DNA from: Streptomyces uncialis
GTDB taxonomy: Bacteria; Actinomycetota; Actinomycetes; Streptomycetales; Streptomycetaceae
Direction: 5' to 3'
Length of the DNA stretch: 64,000 nucleotides
Assembly (NCBI RefSeq): GCF_036250755.1
Contig: NZ_CP109583.1
Coordinates: 2,480,001 to 2,544,000, forward strand
The position numbers and the translations under genes are program-made. Under the pieces are notes generated by a model. That model did no database searches. It was given only the letters and a program-made list of their open reading frames with translations, and was not told the DNA's origin. This document shows, piece after piece, positions 19,201 through 27,698 of the stretch (position 1 is the first letter of the stretch; each line of letters begins with the position of its first letter).

Positions 19201-20371
19201 CCGTGGTGAGCCGCCCGAGCGCCCGGGAGTGCAGGCCCGCGGCCTGGTGCCGGTCGTCCCGGGCCTGGATGCGGGCGCGATCGGTCCGCTCCGCCTCCTT
19301 GGCCGCTTGCTCCAGCTCCCGGGCACTGCGCATCTCGGGGCCCTCGCGCAGGGCCGCGTCCTGGGCCCGCAAGCGTGCCCGGGTCTCTTCCAGGGCGGTG
19401 ATCCGTTCTTCCGCCGCCGCCCGTGCCTCCTGGGCACGGGTCTGCTGGGCCTGTGCTTCGACGAGGTCCCGCTGGATGTGTTCGTAGCGGGAGTGTTCCC
19501 CGCGTGGGGTGCGGGCGCGTCGGCGGGTGGCGATCCGGGCATAGCGCCGGTAGTGGTCCAGGAAGGCTGTGGCGGCCCGCTCCGCGGCGGTGGCGGCCGC
19601 CAGTTCCTCCTTCTCCTCGTCCAGGGAGCGGAAGGCTTCGGCCACGTCGGCGATGACCGCCTGGTCCATGGGCGGCAGGGCCTCGGTGAGGGCTCGGGAC
19701 AGGGCTGCCTCGTTCGGGCGCTTGGACAGCTGGGGCTGGCGCAGCTGGATGAGCAGGTCGACCAGAGCGCCGTACCGCTGCTCGCCGAGTCCGAAGAGGG
19801 CCTCGTCAACGGCCCTGCGGTAGGTCCTGGCCTGGTCGTACACCATGCCGTGCCCGGTGAGGGCCTCAGCGAGACGGTCCCTGGACAGGGCCGTGCCGGT
19901 GGCGTCGAGCAGGCTGAGAGACGCCTCGGCGGCGGGTGCCGGACCGTGGTCGACGCGCTGACTGGTGAGTGCGTACCAATGGCGTGCGATACCCCGCCCG
20001 CTGACTGCCTTCAGTCCGCAGAGCAGCGTACGGAAGTGCCGCTCGCCGGTGGATTCGTCCACCCTGCCGAACTCGATCCAGGTGTAGCCGAGCCGCTCGG
20101 AGTGCGGGTGCTCGCCGCCGAGCAGCAGATTCCACTCCATCCGCTTGCCCGGGTCGCCGTCGGGTTCGACACGGCGTGAGGTGAGGTCGCCGTCGAGCAG
20201 GAAGGGCAGTGTCAGGGCAAGCACCTTGGACTTGCCGGTGCCGTTGTTCCCCCGGAGGAGCAGGCGACCATCCTTGAAGTGGAACTCCTCCACGTCGTAG
20301 TGGAAGAGGTCGACGAGTCCGATGCGCAAGGGTTGCCAACGGGAGCGCAGGGGATCAGGGAGGCGGGTCAC
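16244..20371 (-). CDS. jetC: JetC, SMC-like ATPase of type II Wadjet (TIGR02680)
   Basis: A 1375-aa condensin-like ATPase, the DNA-loop-extruding motor of Wadjet. Walker A is GNNGTGKSK (41-49). The C-terminal head carries the ABC signature PASGGERVLAVSVPLF and Walker B RLVTLDEAFAGVDDD, with TSEREWACYP following. Between them are long Ala/Glu/Arg-rich coiled coils (about 260-560 and 740-1010), split by a hinge-like middle part. The length agrees with the family (about 1,350-1,400 aa). It overlaps jetB by four bases (ATGA), and jetD starts inside its end. All ATPase motifs are intact, in contrast to jetD. Confidence 0.95.
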   Translation of the reverse strand: MTRLPDPLRSRWQPLRIGLVDLFHYDVEEFHFKDGRLLLRGNNGTGKSKVLALTLPFLLDGDLTSRRVEPDGDPGKRMEWNLLLGGEHPHSERLGYTWIEFGRVDESTGERHFRTLLCGLKAVSGRGIARHWYALTSQRVDHGPAPAAEASLSLLDATGTALSRDRLAEALTGHGMVYDQARTYRRAVDEALFGLGEQRYGALVDLLIQLRQPQLSKRPNEAALSRALTEALPPMDQAVIADVAEAFRSLDEEKEELAAATAAERAATAFLDHYRRYARIATRRRARTPRGEHSRYEHIQRDLVEAQAQQTRAQEARAAAEERITALEETRARLRAQDAALREGPEMRSARELEQAAKEAERTDRARIQARDDRHQAAGLHSRALGRLTTAENRLGAAERLAEDTFRTAREAAAAARIDLPGDDGQRWPELRLAADQSMDRGHRALAHAEDLAETAERAAQGQRQASVRLDEADTDLDQTVAAQGQAEEAAARAARALLDDVRENARAWTELVCPDPVGLLDELQDWTRHLDGPYPARVHAARAHSTASARLADEAADAARRTAELEVRFGRFREELTMLEAGGRRGPRPPLSRTPGLRERLSGAPLWRLVDFHDHLPEAQRAGLEAALEASGLLDAWVLPDGTALAADGYDVLLAPLTGPVAGPSLGGLLRPAVDSGDAQAAAVGEDTVARLLAAIGAGGDGGTDTWAGPDGRFRVGPLTGRWAKPAAEYVGEGAREAARRARIATLRAELGALRLESDTLVARSEGVAARRRTLDAELAGVPEESPLTRAHAQVTAAVEAVRRTRSRREERAADLLEAAGRAEAATTELAGTTAELGLPADRAGLAEVRRALGSLALSLAALWPTLRERDEAALQAEEERTEVAQAGERTAELTWRADEAGREAVAADERHATLRSTIGAAVVELERRLTETAEALRACEADQRTTRQRHGDADREASKAEGHIERLEKNLAEAAGTRAEAIAGLQRFTATGLIKVALPDLTVPTAGDAPWAATPAIALARAVESGLASTDDSDSAWERVQRRLSEELKTLQDTLSRHGHTASARMVEDGMVVDIVYQGRGRAVPELAAALTAEVGELTRILSAHEREILETHLITEVAGTLQELIGAAERQVRDMNAELDNRPTSTGMKLRLVWRASRKAPSGLATARERLRQSADAWTPEDRAAVGEFLQTQIARQQSDDTSGSWLEHLTAALDYRAWHEFGVERHQHGRWVPATGPASGGERVLAVSVPLFAAASSHYASAGSPYAPRLVTLDEAFAGVDDDSRAKCLGLLHAFDLDVVMTSEREWACYPQVPGVAIAQLSRIDEVAAVLVTRWEWDGNRRIRREDPVRSQTPKAGPLAEATAGPEPLWT

Positions 20372-21606
20372 GGCTTGCTGGCCTTTCGCTGCGCGGGCAT
20401 ACGTGAGGTGCCGGGTTCGAGTACGACGGCCTCGCCGACCGCGTACCGGGCGAGGGCTGGGCGCGGTGCCACGCCGTGGGCGGTACGGGAGACCAGCCCG
20501 AGGGCGGCGAGCCGGGCGACGGCCTGCTCCACGAGTTCGGCTTCCATGCCGGGTTCCCGCGCGGACTTGGCCCAGAATCCGCCGTGCTCGGCGGCGAGGT
20601 CCCGGACCCGGAGCCCCAGTTGATGGGTGGTGAGGGGAGCGTCCGAGGCTGCCAGGTACTCGGCGAGCAGCAGCGTGACGTGACCGTGGGTTCCCTGCTC
20701 GGGCATCCGGACGTCGGTGAGGTCGTCGTCCGGGTCGACCATCGCGATGCCCTCCGCGCGCACCTCCGGAACCAGACCGGTCAGCTCGGTGATCCGGGCG
20801 GTGAGGAACCCGCGCTGCCGGGTGAGGTAGCCGAGCTCCGCGTCGGTCAGCTCGTCGTAGTAAAGGACCGGATCGTCCAGGAGCCTGCGGGTCAGCGAGC
20901 GCCGCATCGCGCGGAAGCGCAGTTCGTCGCTGTCCAGAGCGGTCTCGGCGACGAGTTCGGCGAGGCGGTCCGCGAAAGCCTCGGCGTGCACGGTGGAGGG
21001 GCCGCGCCGCGCGGCGAGCAGCCCGGCCAGCACGCGCCGTTCCACGTCGTACAGCGCGTCGCCCGCTCCGCTGACGTACGCTTCCTCGTCGCCGGCCACC
21101 CTCCGCAGCACACCCAGGCTGAGCAGGAGCCTCACCACAGCGGCGAGGTCGAGGCGCTCGTCGCGGCGGTCCAAGGTGAACTGGATGCCCGCGCGGGCGA
21201 GGTGAGGGTCCGCAGCGTCGAGGACTACCTGGTCGGCGAGGCGGCCGAGGGCGATCTGGGCCTCACCTCGTTCGAGGGCGGCGAGGGCGAGGCAGAGCAG
21301 GACGTATCGGCGGCGTGTGAAGGGGGCCGCCGCACGGGTCGCATCACGCGCGGGGTGTGTGGGGTCGCTGAGGACGCCGGGTATCTTGCGCAGCCGAGCC
21401 GCCTCGGCATCCGTCTGGAGGGACCAACCGGTGTTGCGGTCGAACCATTCGCGCAATTCCGAGGCGTGCCGACGGACGAGACGGAACTCGTCGGCGTATC
21501 GGCCGCGGGCGAGCAGGAGTGGCTGCTTCAGCAGGGCACGAGCCGCCTTGCGAAGGTCAGCCGCGTGCTGGCCGTCGAGCACCTCGGCGAGCGGGTTGCT
21601 GTTCAT
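20368..21606 (-). CDS. jetB: JetB, kleisin-partner subunit of type II Wadjet (TIGR02678/DUF2398)
   Basis: A 412-aa DUF2398 family protein. The N-terminal part (LRKAARALLKQPLLLARGRY, WFDRNTGW, RKIPG) is the family hallmark, and the C-terminal half has winged-helix character (ARLAALGLVSRTAHGV). By analogy with MukE-like subunits it should link the JetC heads and the JetA kleisin; that role is inferred from structural work on Wadjet in general. It overlaps jetA and jetC by four bases on either side, which is typical of subunits made in fixed ratio. Confidence 0.93.
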   Translation of the reverse strand: MNSNPLAEVLDGQHAADLRKAARALLKQPLLLARGRYADEFRLVRRHASELREWFDRNTGWSLQTDAEAARLRKIPGVLSDPTHPARDATRAAAPFTRRRYVLLCLALAALERGEAQIALGRLADQVVLDAADPHLARAGIQFTLDRRDERLDLAAVVRLLLSLGVLRRVAGDEEAYVSGAGDALYDVERRVLAGLLAARRGPSTVHAEAFADRLAELVAETALDSDELRFRAMRRSLTRRLLDDPVLYYDELTDAELGYLTRQRGFLTARITELTGLVPEVRAEGIAMVDPDDDLTDVRMPEQGTHGHVTLLLAEYLAASDAPLTTHQLGLRVRDLAAEHGGFWAKSAREPGMEAELVEQAVARLAALGLVSRTAHGVAPRPALARYAVGEAVVLEPGTSRMPAQRKASKP

Positions 21607-23165
21607 CGGTCCTCGCCTCCGTCCGTGAGGTCGATGATCTCGATGAGGTGGTCGGGACCGCGGAAAGCGCCCCCAGCCGTCCGGATCTCTGCCGTACCGC
21701 CGTCGGCGAGCGCGCTGAGCCGGATCCCCATGGAGCCGTCGTTGCTGGTGGCCACGGTGTGGCGCATACCGGGCCGCCAGGTGGCCAGCGCGTCGCCGAG
21801 CAACTGGAGGAAGAGCCCGAAGGAAGCCGGGTCCAGTTCACCGAGTCCGGACAGCCGGGTGATTCCGTCGGTGACGAGCCGGGCGCGTGCCGCCGCGGTC
21901 TCGGCGGCCTGCTTGGCGGCCACCTCGGCGAGTCTGCGGCGCGACTCCTCCCGGCTCTCGACCCTGCGTGGCCTGCCGCGGCGCTCATAGCTGCCCGTAC
22001 GGCGCAGCTGCGGGCTGATCCGCAAGGGCTCGGCGTCGGCCCAGGGAGTGGCCGTGGGGACCGGCAGGGCTGCGCGGGCGGCGAGGGTCCCGGCATCGAC
22101 GGTGAGATGCCGTGCGGGGTACAGCCCGAAGGCGGTGCGCCACAGCCGGTGCCGGGCGTCGTCATCCGGGGCCTCGGCGAACCACCGGGCAAGGGTTCGG
22201 AAGTCGGCGGACCGGTCCGAGCGCCCGGCCCTGCGCTCGTTCAGCGACCGTACGACCGCGAGGAGCTGGGGAATCGCGCCGAGGGCCCGACCGCGCAGCA
22301 GCCTGGCCTGCGATTCACGCCCCTCCCTGCTGATGAACCACGCTGCGAGCCCGGTCCAGCGCCCGTACCAGCGCTGGTACGCCTCCCCCTCGGCGTGGTC
22401 CGCCTCCTCCGGTGAGGCGTCGGCAGCCTCACGGGCAGCGGCTGCCCGAAGCAGCGGTTCGATACGTCCGGCGTCTTCCAGTTCCAGGATCAGGCGGGCG
22501 ATGCGCCCGCCGAGGGTGATCAGATCCTGGATGAACCGCTCCAGGTACTGGATCAGCCGGTCCTTGTAGGCGAGGAACACTTCCTCGCCGACGTCATGAA
22601 GGTCGATGGTCTGCTGCAAGGACCCCATGAAGGCGCGGGCGTTGTCGGCCAGGGCTGCGAACCGGCTGGCCAGTACGTCAAGAGCCAGGTGGATCTTGGC
22701 CCGATCCGGCTGTTCCTCGGCTGCCAGCACGAGGAGGGCCCGCAACTGGGTGATGATGTCGTGCAGGGCGACGGCCTGCAGCGCGCCACGCCGCCCGAGC
22801 GCGTCGTCGTATACGCCCAGGGCTTCCTCGGCCGCTTCCCCGGCCCGGGTGAGCTGGTAGATGAACCGCTTCCGGTAGAAGTCCTCCACGGCGGTGACAC
22901 GCGCGGTGTCGGGATCGGCGCGGAGATTGCCCCAGCCCACGAGGCTCTCCAGCGCCTTCACCAAGGCGTCCAGGTCGGGGGGACGCACCTCGGCCGGCAG
23001 GGCCGTGTACACATCCTCGGGGCGCAGGTGTACGGCGAAGCGCTCCTTGGCGACGACGAAGGCCCCCATCACCTGACGGTAGAGGTCTGTGTTCTGCACG
23101 GTGAGGTGGGCAAAGGGGCTGAACCCGTACGGCAGCGGTTCCCGGGAGATGGTGGTGGCGGTCAT
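21603..23165 (-). CDS. jetA: JetA, kleisin-like subunit of type II Wadjet (TIGR02677/DUF2397)
   Basis: A 520-aa DUF2397 family protein, first gene of the operon. It starts at the ATG at 23165 (MTATTISREPLPYGFSPFAH). The N-terminal region with LTVQNTDLYRQVMGAF and a winged-helix-like stretch resembles MukF-type kleisins, and a helical middle (about 130-260) is followed by the Arg-rich segment RRGRPRRVESREESRRRL. It should bridge the two JetC ATPase heads. About 620 bases of non-coding DNA lie upstream and must contain the operon promoter. Confidence 0.93.
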   Translation of the reverse strand: MTATTISREPLPYGFSPFAHLTVQNTDLYRQVMGAFVVAKERFAVHLRPEDVYTALPAEVRPPDLDALVKALESLVGWGNLRADPDTARVTAVEDFYRKRFIYQLTRAGEAAEEALGVYDDALGRRGALQAVALHDIITQLRALLVLAAEEQPDRAKIHLALDVLASRFAALADNARAFMGSLQQTIDLHDVGEEVFLAYKDRLIQYLERFIQDLITLGGRIARLILELEDAGRIEPLLRAAAAREAADASPEEADHAEGEAYQRWYGRWTGLAAWFISREGRESQARLLRGRALGAIPQLLAVVRSLNERRAGRSDRSADFRTLARWFAEAPDDDARHRLWRTAFGLYPARHLTVDAGTLAARAALPVPTATPWADAEPLRISPQLRRTGSYERRGRPRRVESREESRRRLAEVAAKQAAETAAARARLVTDGITRLSGLGELDPASFGLFLQLLGDALATWRPGMRHTVATSNDGSMGIRLSALADGGTAEIRTAGGAFRGPDHLIEIIDLTDGGEDR

Positions 23166-23785
23166 TGCCGGCCATTGTCCCGCAGCGAACAGGATCGCAG
23201 ACAGGGTCGGAAACAGTTGGCCGATTCACACCGGTATGTCATCTTGCGGACCTCTGTCCCACCGGGCTCCGGAGGATGCCAGGCCGTGGAAGGCAGCATG
23301 CGGATCTCCCGATCGACCGAGGCGGAGACCATGTGAAGCAGCAGCTCGACGAAGGTCGGCCAGCGGTGTTGCGGTCGATCGGGCAGGGGTGCCCGAATCG
23401 TCTCCGGGAAAACAGCCCTACAGGACCAGCTGTCGGGCTCCGCAGGGGCGCGGGCTGCTGGGGCCGGGCGACGGGGACAGTGGAGCGCCGGACGCACCGA
23501 CGCGGGCCAGCACTACCGGAAGCAGTCGTCCACGCCCGTCCCCGGGGTATCCAGGGGCGCTCGCGGACGGTTTCCGCTGCCATGGGCGTTGGCAAACCAT
23601 GGCAGCGAACAGTCAGGACTTCACGATGCCACGTCTCGGGACGCGGGCCCGGCGCCTATGTGACCTGCTCGAACACGGTGCTGGCGATCCGTCAGAACAC
23701 GCGCCGGGACGAGGGCCGAACGCGCGTCAGGACACCGCCCGTAACGCCCCCCCACCGCACCTCACGCACACCGGCAAACCCCAGC
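23166..23785. other. Long intergenic region upstream of the Wadjet operon
   Basis: No gene, tRNA or attachment site could be recognised in 620 bases. Open frames are Pro/Arg-rich and lack ribosome-binding sites; the best small frame (ATG at 23599, plus strand, 72 codons) has no family and poor codon bias. The region holds the jet promoter on its left and the end of the RNA methyltransferase on its right. It marks the change from accessory to core genes. Confidence 0.5.
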
Positions 23786-25114
23786 TCACGCGTCCTTCTT
23801 CACCGGCTCCAAAATAGCCACGCACTCCACATGGTGCGTCATCGGAAACAGGTCGAACGCCCGCAGCGTCCGCACCTTGTACCCGCCCTCGGCGAAGTAC
23901 GCGATGTCCCGGGCCAGGGCGGCCGGGTCGCAGGCCACGTAGGCGATCTTGCGGGCGCCGAGGCCCGCCAGGTGCTGGACCGTGCGGCGGCCCGCGCCCG
24001 CCCTCGGGGGGTCGAGGACGACCAGGTCGGCCTCGGTGATGCCGGTGCGGGGCAGCACCTGCTCGACCTTGCCCTGCTCCACCCGTACCCGGGGGAAGTC
24101 CCGCAGATTGTGCCGGGCGTCCTCCACCGACCGCTTGCCCGACTCGATGCCCAGCACCGCGCCCTGCTCGCCGACCCGGTCGGCCAACGCTCCGGCGAAG
24201 AGGCCGACACCGCAGTAGAGGTCCAGCGCGGTGTCGCCCTTGCGGGGCAGCAGGCCCTGCATGACCGCCTTCACCAGGGTGTCCGCCGCCTTGGGGTGGA
24301 CCTGCCAGAAGCCGCCGTTGCCCACCCGGTACGTACGGTCGTCGGCCCGCTCGCGGACGAAGGGGCGGCCGTGCACCCGGTGCACCCCGCCGTCGTGCTC
24401 GTCGACCCGCAGCACCGACACCGGACGGTCCAGCTCCACCAGCGGCAGCCGCGCCCCGGGGCGCGGGGTGAGGATCACCTGACGGTCCTGGGACCCCGTC
24501 GCGGCGATCGCCTCGACCGACGCCATGCCCAGCCACTGCCGCGCCTCGACGCCCAGCTCCGTCACGCCCTGTGCGGCGATCATGCAGTGGTCGACGGGCT
24601 CCACCTCGTGCGAGCGGTGGCGACGCAGCCCGGCACGGCCCTCCGTGTCGACCGCGTACTGCACCCGGGTGCGCCACGCGGGCACCTGGCCGACGGGCAG
24701 CTTGTCGCCCTCGACGGGCATCACCGTGCCGTCCCAGCCCACCTGCTCGGGGGTGAGCCCCGCGAGCCGCTGGAGCTGCTCGGTGACGACCTCGCCCTTG
24801 AGCCTGCGCTGCGCGCCCGGCTTGGCGTGCTGCCAGTCGCAGCCTCCGCAGCGGCCCGGCCCGGCGTACGGGCAGGGGGCCATCACGCGGTCCTTGGACG
24901 GGTCGTGCACCTTCACGGCGTCCGCGCGCAGGAATCGGGAGTCCTCGTCACCCTCGGTGACCCTGGCGAGCACGCGCTCCCCGGGCAGCGCGTGCCGGAC
25001 GAACAGCACCTGACCGTCGTCGGTACGGGCGACACAGTGCCCGCCGTGGGCGACGGGCCCGACCTCGACCTCGTACTCCTGACCCACCAGCGTTTTCTTC
25101 GGTTCTTCCTGCAT
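23786..25114 (-). CDS. TRAM-domain, RumA/TrmA-type RNA uridine methyltransferase
   Basis: A 442-aa class I SAM-dependent RNA methyltransferase. An N-terminal TRAM RNA-binding domain (about 8-65, GPVAHGGHCVARTDDGQVLF) is followed by an iron-sulfur cluster motif, CPYAGPGRCGGCDWQH, where the [4Fe-4S] ligands sit. The SAM motif is ALDLYCGVGLFAGALADR, and LVVLDPPRAGAG and VACDPAALARD complete the catalytic region. The usual nucleophile Cys is in VACDP. It makes 5-methyluridine in rRNA or tRNA; which site cannot be read from sequence. From memory, a homologue sits next to the same permease gene in mycobacteria. Confidence 0.93.
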   Translation of the reverse strand: MQEEPKKTLVGQEYEVEVGPVAHGGHCVARTDDGQVLFVRHALPGERVLARVTEGDEDSRFLRADAVKVHDPSKDRVMAPCPYAGPGRCGGCDWQHAKPGAQRRLKGEVVTEQLQRLAGLTPEQVGWDGTVMPVEGDKLPVGQVPAWRTRVQYAVDTEGRAGLRRHRSHEVEPVDHCMIAAQGVTELGVEARQWLGMASVEAIAATGSQDRQVILTPRPGARLPLVELDRPVSVLRVDEHDGGVHRVHGRPFVRERADDRTYRVGNGGFWQVHPKAADTLVKAVMQGLLPRKGDTALDLYCGVGLFAGALADRVGEQGAVLGIESGKRSVEDARHNLRDFPRVRVEQGKVEQVLPRTGITEADLVVLDPPRAGAGRRTVQHLAGLGARKIAYVACDPAALARDIAYFAEGGYKVRTLRAFDLFPMTHHVECVAILEPVKKDA

Positions 25115-25235
25115 GGCGGGGTGACTCCACTACTGGGTGAGGAAATGCGGCCGGACAACAGCCCACCAGTCTACGTGGGCGCCGTCCGACCGCTCACCAC
25201 CTCGGACCCGGGGCGGGCCGCGGCGGCGGGGAACC

Positions 25236-27287
25236 TCACTTCTTCGCCGTGGGCTCCTTCGGTGACCGCTTCTCCACCGGGCCCCGGCGCACCGCTCCCG
25301 GCGCGCTCCACTCCTGGCGGCGGCGGGCCCGCTTCTTGGCCGCCTCGGAGGACTCCAGCTGGTACGGCACCGAGGTCACCATCACCCCGGGGGTGAACAG
25401 CAGCCGGCCCTTGAGCCGCAGCGCGCTCTGGTTGTGCAGCAGGTGCTCGTACCAGTGGCCCACCACGTACTCGGGGATGATCACGCTGACGGCCTCGCGC
25501 GGGGACTCGTGGCGCAGGTTCTTCACGTACTCGATGATCGGGCGGGTGATCTCGCGGTACGGCGAGTCGAGGACCTTGAGCGGGACGTCTATGGCGCGCC
25601 GGTCCCACTCCTCCTTGAGGGCGCGGGTCTCCTCCGGGTCGACGTTGACGCTCAGTGCCTCCAGGGTGTCGGAGCGCATGAGCTTGGCGTAGGAGAGGGC
25701 CCGCAGGGTGGGGCGGTGGAGCTTGGAGACCAGGACGATGGAGTGCACCCGGGACGGGCGGACCACGTCGTCGGTCGGTTCCTCGGGGGCGCTGATCTCC
25801 TCCGCGACCCGGTCATAGTGGCGGCGGATCGCGGTCATCGTCGCGTAGAAGATGACCATGCCGAGCAGCGCGACCCACGCGCCGTGCGTGAACTTGGTGA
25901 CCAGGACGACCACGAGCACCAGGCCGGTGAAGAACGCGCCGAAGGCGTTGATCGCCCGGGAGCGCTTCATATGGCGGCGCTTGGCCAGGTCGTTCTCGGT
26001 GCGCAGATGGCGGTTCCAGTGCCGGACCATGCCGGTCTGGCTCAGGGTGAAGGAGACGAAGACCCCGACGATGTAGAGCTGGATCAGCCGGGTCGAGTCG
26101 GCTCCGTAGATCACCACGAGCAGGGTCGCGGCGCCCGCGAGGACGACGATGCCGTTGGAGAAGGCGAGCCGGTCGCCGCGGGTGTGGAGCTGGCGCGGCA
26201 GATAGCGGTCCTGGGCGAGGATCGAGCCGAGCAGCGGGAAGCCGTTGTACGCCGTGTTGGCCGCGAGGAACAGCACCAGCGCGGTGGCCGCGGCGAGGAC
26301 CACGAACAGGAAGGTGCCGTCCCCGAAGACCGCCGCCGCCACCTGGGAGATCACCGGGTCCTGGACATAGCCGTCCCCGACCGGGGCGCCGTCGTGGACG
26401 AGGTCCTTGGCCGGGTTCTCGGCCATCCGGACGTCGGAGGCCATGGCGAGGCCGATGATCCCGCAGAACATGGTGACGGCGAGCAGTCCCATCAGCGCCA
26501 GGGTGTTCGCGGCGTTGCGGGACTTCGGCTTGCGGAAGGCGGGGACGCCGTTGCTGATGGCCTCGACACCGGTGAGCGCCGCACAACCCGAGGAGAAGGC
26601 CCGCAGCAGCAGGAAGACCAGGGCGAATCCCGCGAGCCCCTGGTGCTCGGCCTGGATCTCGAAGTCGGCGGTGGGCGCCTTCAGCGTGTCGTCGAGGACC
26701 AGCCCGCGGAACGCGCCCCAGGCGATCATCAGGAAGACCCCGGTGACGAAGACATAGGTGGGGATCGCGAAGAGCTTCCCGGACTCCCGCACCCCGCGCA
26801 GGTTCATCACGGTGAGCAGCACGATGATGGTGACCGCGACGAGGACCTTGTTCTCGACCACGAACGGGATCGCGGAGCCGAGGTTCTCGACCCCCGAGGA
26901 GATGGACACGGCGACGGTGAGCACGTAGTCGACCAGCAGGGCGCTGGCGACGGTGAGGCCCGCCTTGGGACCGAGGTTGGTGGTCGCCACCTCGTAGTCG
27001 CCGCCGCCGCTGGGGTAGGCGTGCACGTTCTGACGGTACGAGGCCACCACCGTGAACATCAGGACGACGACGGCGAGGGCGATCCAGGGGCTGAAGTGGT
27101 AGGCCGACACGCCCGCGATGGAGAGCACCAGCAGCACCTCACCGGGCGCGTACGCCACCGAGGAGAGCGGGTCGGACGCGAAGACAGGGAGAGCGATGCG
27201 CTTCGGCAGGAGCGTCTCACCGAGCCGGTCACTGCGCAGGGCGCGCCCGATGAGGATCCGTTTGGGCACGTCGGTCAGTTTGGACAC
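25236..27287 (-). CDS. APC-superfamily permease, KimA-like potassium importer
   Basis: A 683-aa membrane protein with about 12 helices (residues 25-490) and a cytosolic C-terminal domain. Motifs shared with Bacillus KimA (from memory) are SDPLSSVAYAP, YRQNVHAYPSGGGDYEV, AFSSGCAALTGVEAISN, GDRLAFSNGI and LSQTGM. KimA is a high-affinity K+ uptake protein inhibited by c-di-AMP. The GTG at 27287 (VSKLTDVPKR) is chosen because related proteins start here. No Shine-Dalgarno sequence is visible, so it may be leaderless, and an extension to 27344 is unlikely. It is divergent from two TrkA-type RCK genes, which supports K+ rather than amino acid transport. Confidence 0.85.
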   Translation of the reverse strand: MSKLTDVPKRILIGRALRSDRLGETLLPKRIALPVFASDPLSSVAYAPGEVLLVLSIAGVSAYHFSPWIALAVVVLMFTVVASYRQNVHAYPSGGGDYEVATTNLGPKAGLTVASALLVDYVLTVAVSISSGVENLGSAIPFVVENKVLVAVTIIVLLTVMNLRGVRESGKLFAIPTYVFVTGVFLMIAWGAFRGLVLDDTLKAPTADFEIQAEHQGLAGFALVFLLLRAFSSGCAALTGVEAISNGVPAFRKPKSRNAANTLALMGLLAVTMFCGIIGLAMASDVRMAENPAKDLVHDGAPVGDGYVQDPVISQVAAAVFGDGTFLFVVLAAATALVLFLAANTAYNGFPLLGSILAQDRYLPRQLHTRGDRLAFSNGIVVLAGAATLLVVIYGADSTRLIQLYIVGVFVSFTLSQTGMVRHWNRHLRTENDLAKRRHMKRSRAINAFGAFFTGLVLVVVLVTKFTHGAWVALLGMVIFYATMTAIRRHYDRVAEEISAPEEPTDDVVRPSRVHSIVLVSKLHRPTLRALSYAKLMRSDTLEALSVNVDPEETRALKEEWDRRAIDVPLKVLDSPYREITRPIIEYVKNLRHESPREAVSVIIPEYVVGHWYEHLLHNQSALRLKGRLLFTPGVMVTSVPYQLESSEAAKKRARRRQEWSAPGAVRRGPVEKRSPKEPTAKK

Positions 27288-27698
27288 GCAAGGGATCGTA
27301 AGCGTTCGAACGGGGGGCCGCCCACCCACCACCCCAGAAGTCATGGTGACGATCGGATGCCGTTCCCGGCGGTGCGGGCGGGTGCCGTCCCCCGACCGCG
27401 CGTGTGTAGCTTGGGCCCCGGTCTGAGACCCTGTTAAGCCTGAGTCGTCACGATCAGGGGGGACTTGGTAAAGCCCGGGTCAAGTCCGCAGGCCCGGCCC
27501 TCTCCTGACCCCGACCGACCCCGACGGCATCGCGGTCCGCCGCGACACCGTGTCCGCCACCGACGCCGGACAACGCCGGCGTCCACCACGACGTCAACCA
27601 AACCAACGACACCGAACGGTTCCTCCACGGCGGAGCGGCCGGGCGGTGGCGCCGACGAGATCCACGTCAACGACATATCGACAGCCGGAAGGACGGTC
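27288..27698. other. Divergent promoter region, K+ permease / TrkA genes
   Basis: 411 bases without a gene. A hairpin with stem GACGCCGG/CCGGCGTC lies at 27562-27583 in the leader of the first TrkA gene. I looked for a ydaO-type c-di-AMP riboswitch, since both flanking genes concern K+, and did not find its conserved core. Confidence 0.5.

Noticed and set aside
27288..27698. c-di-AMP riboswitch before the K+ genes
   Set aside because: Looked for because of gene function, but the conserved ydaO core elements are absent.
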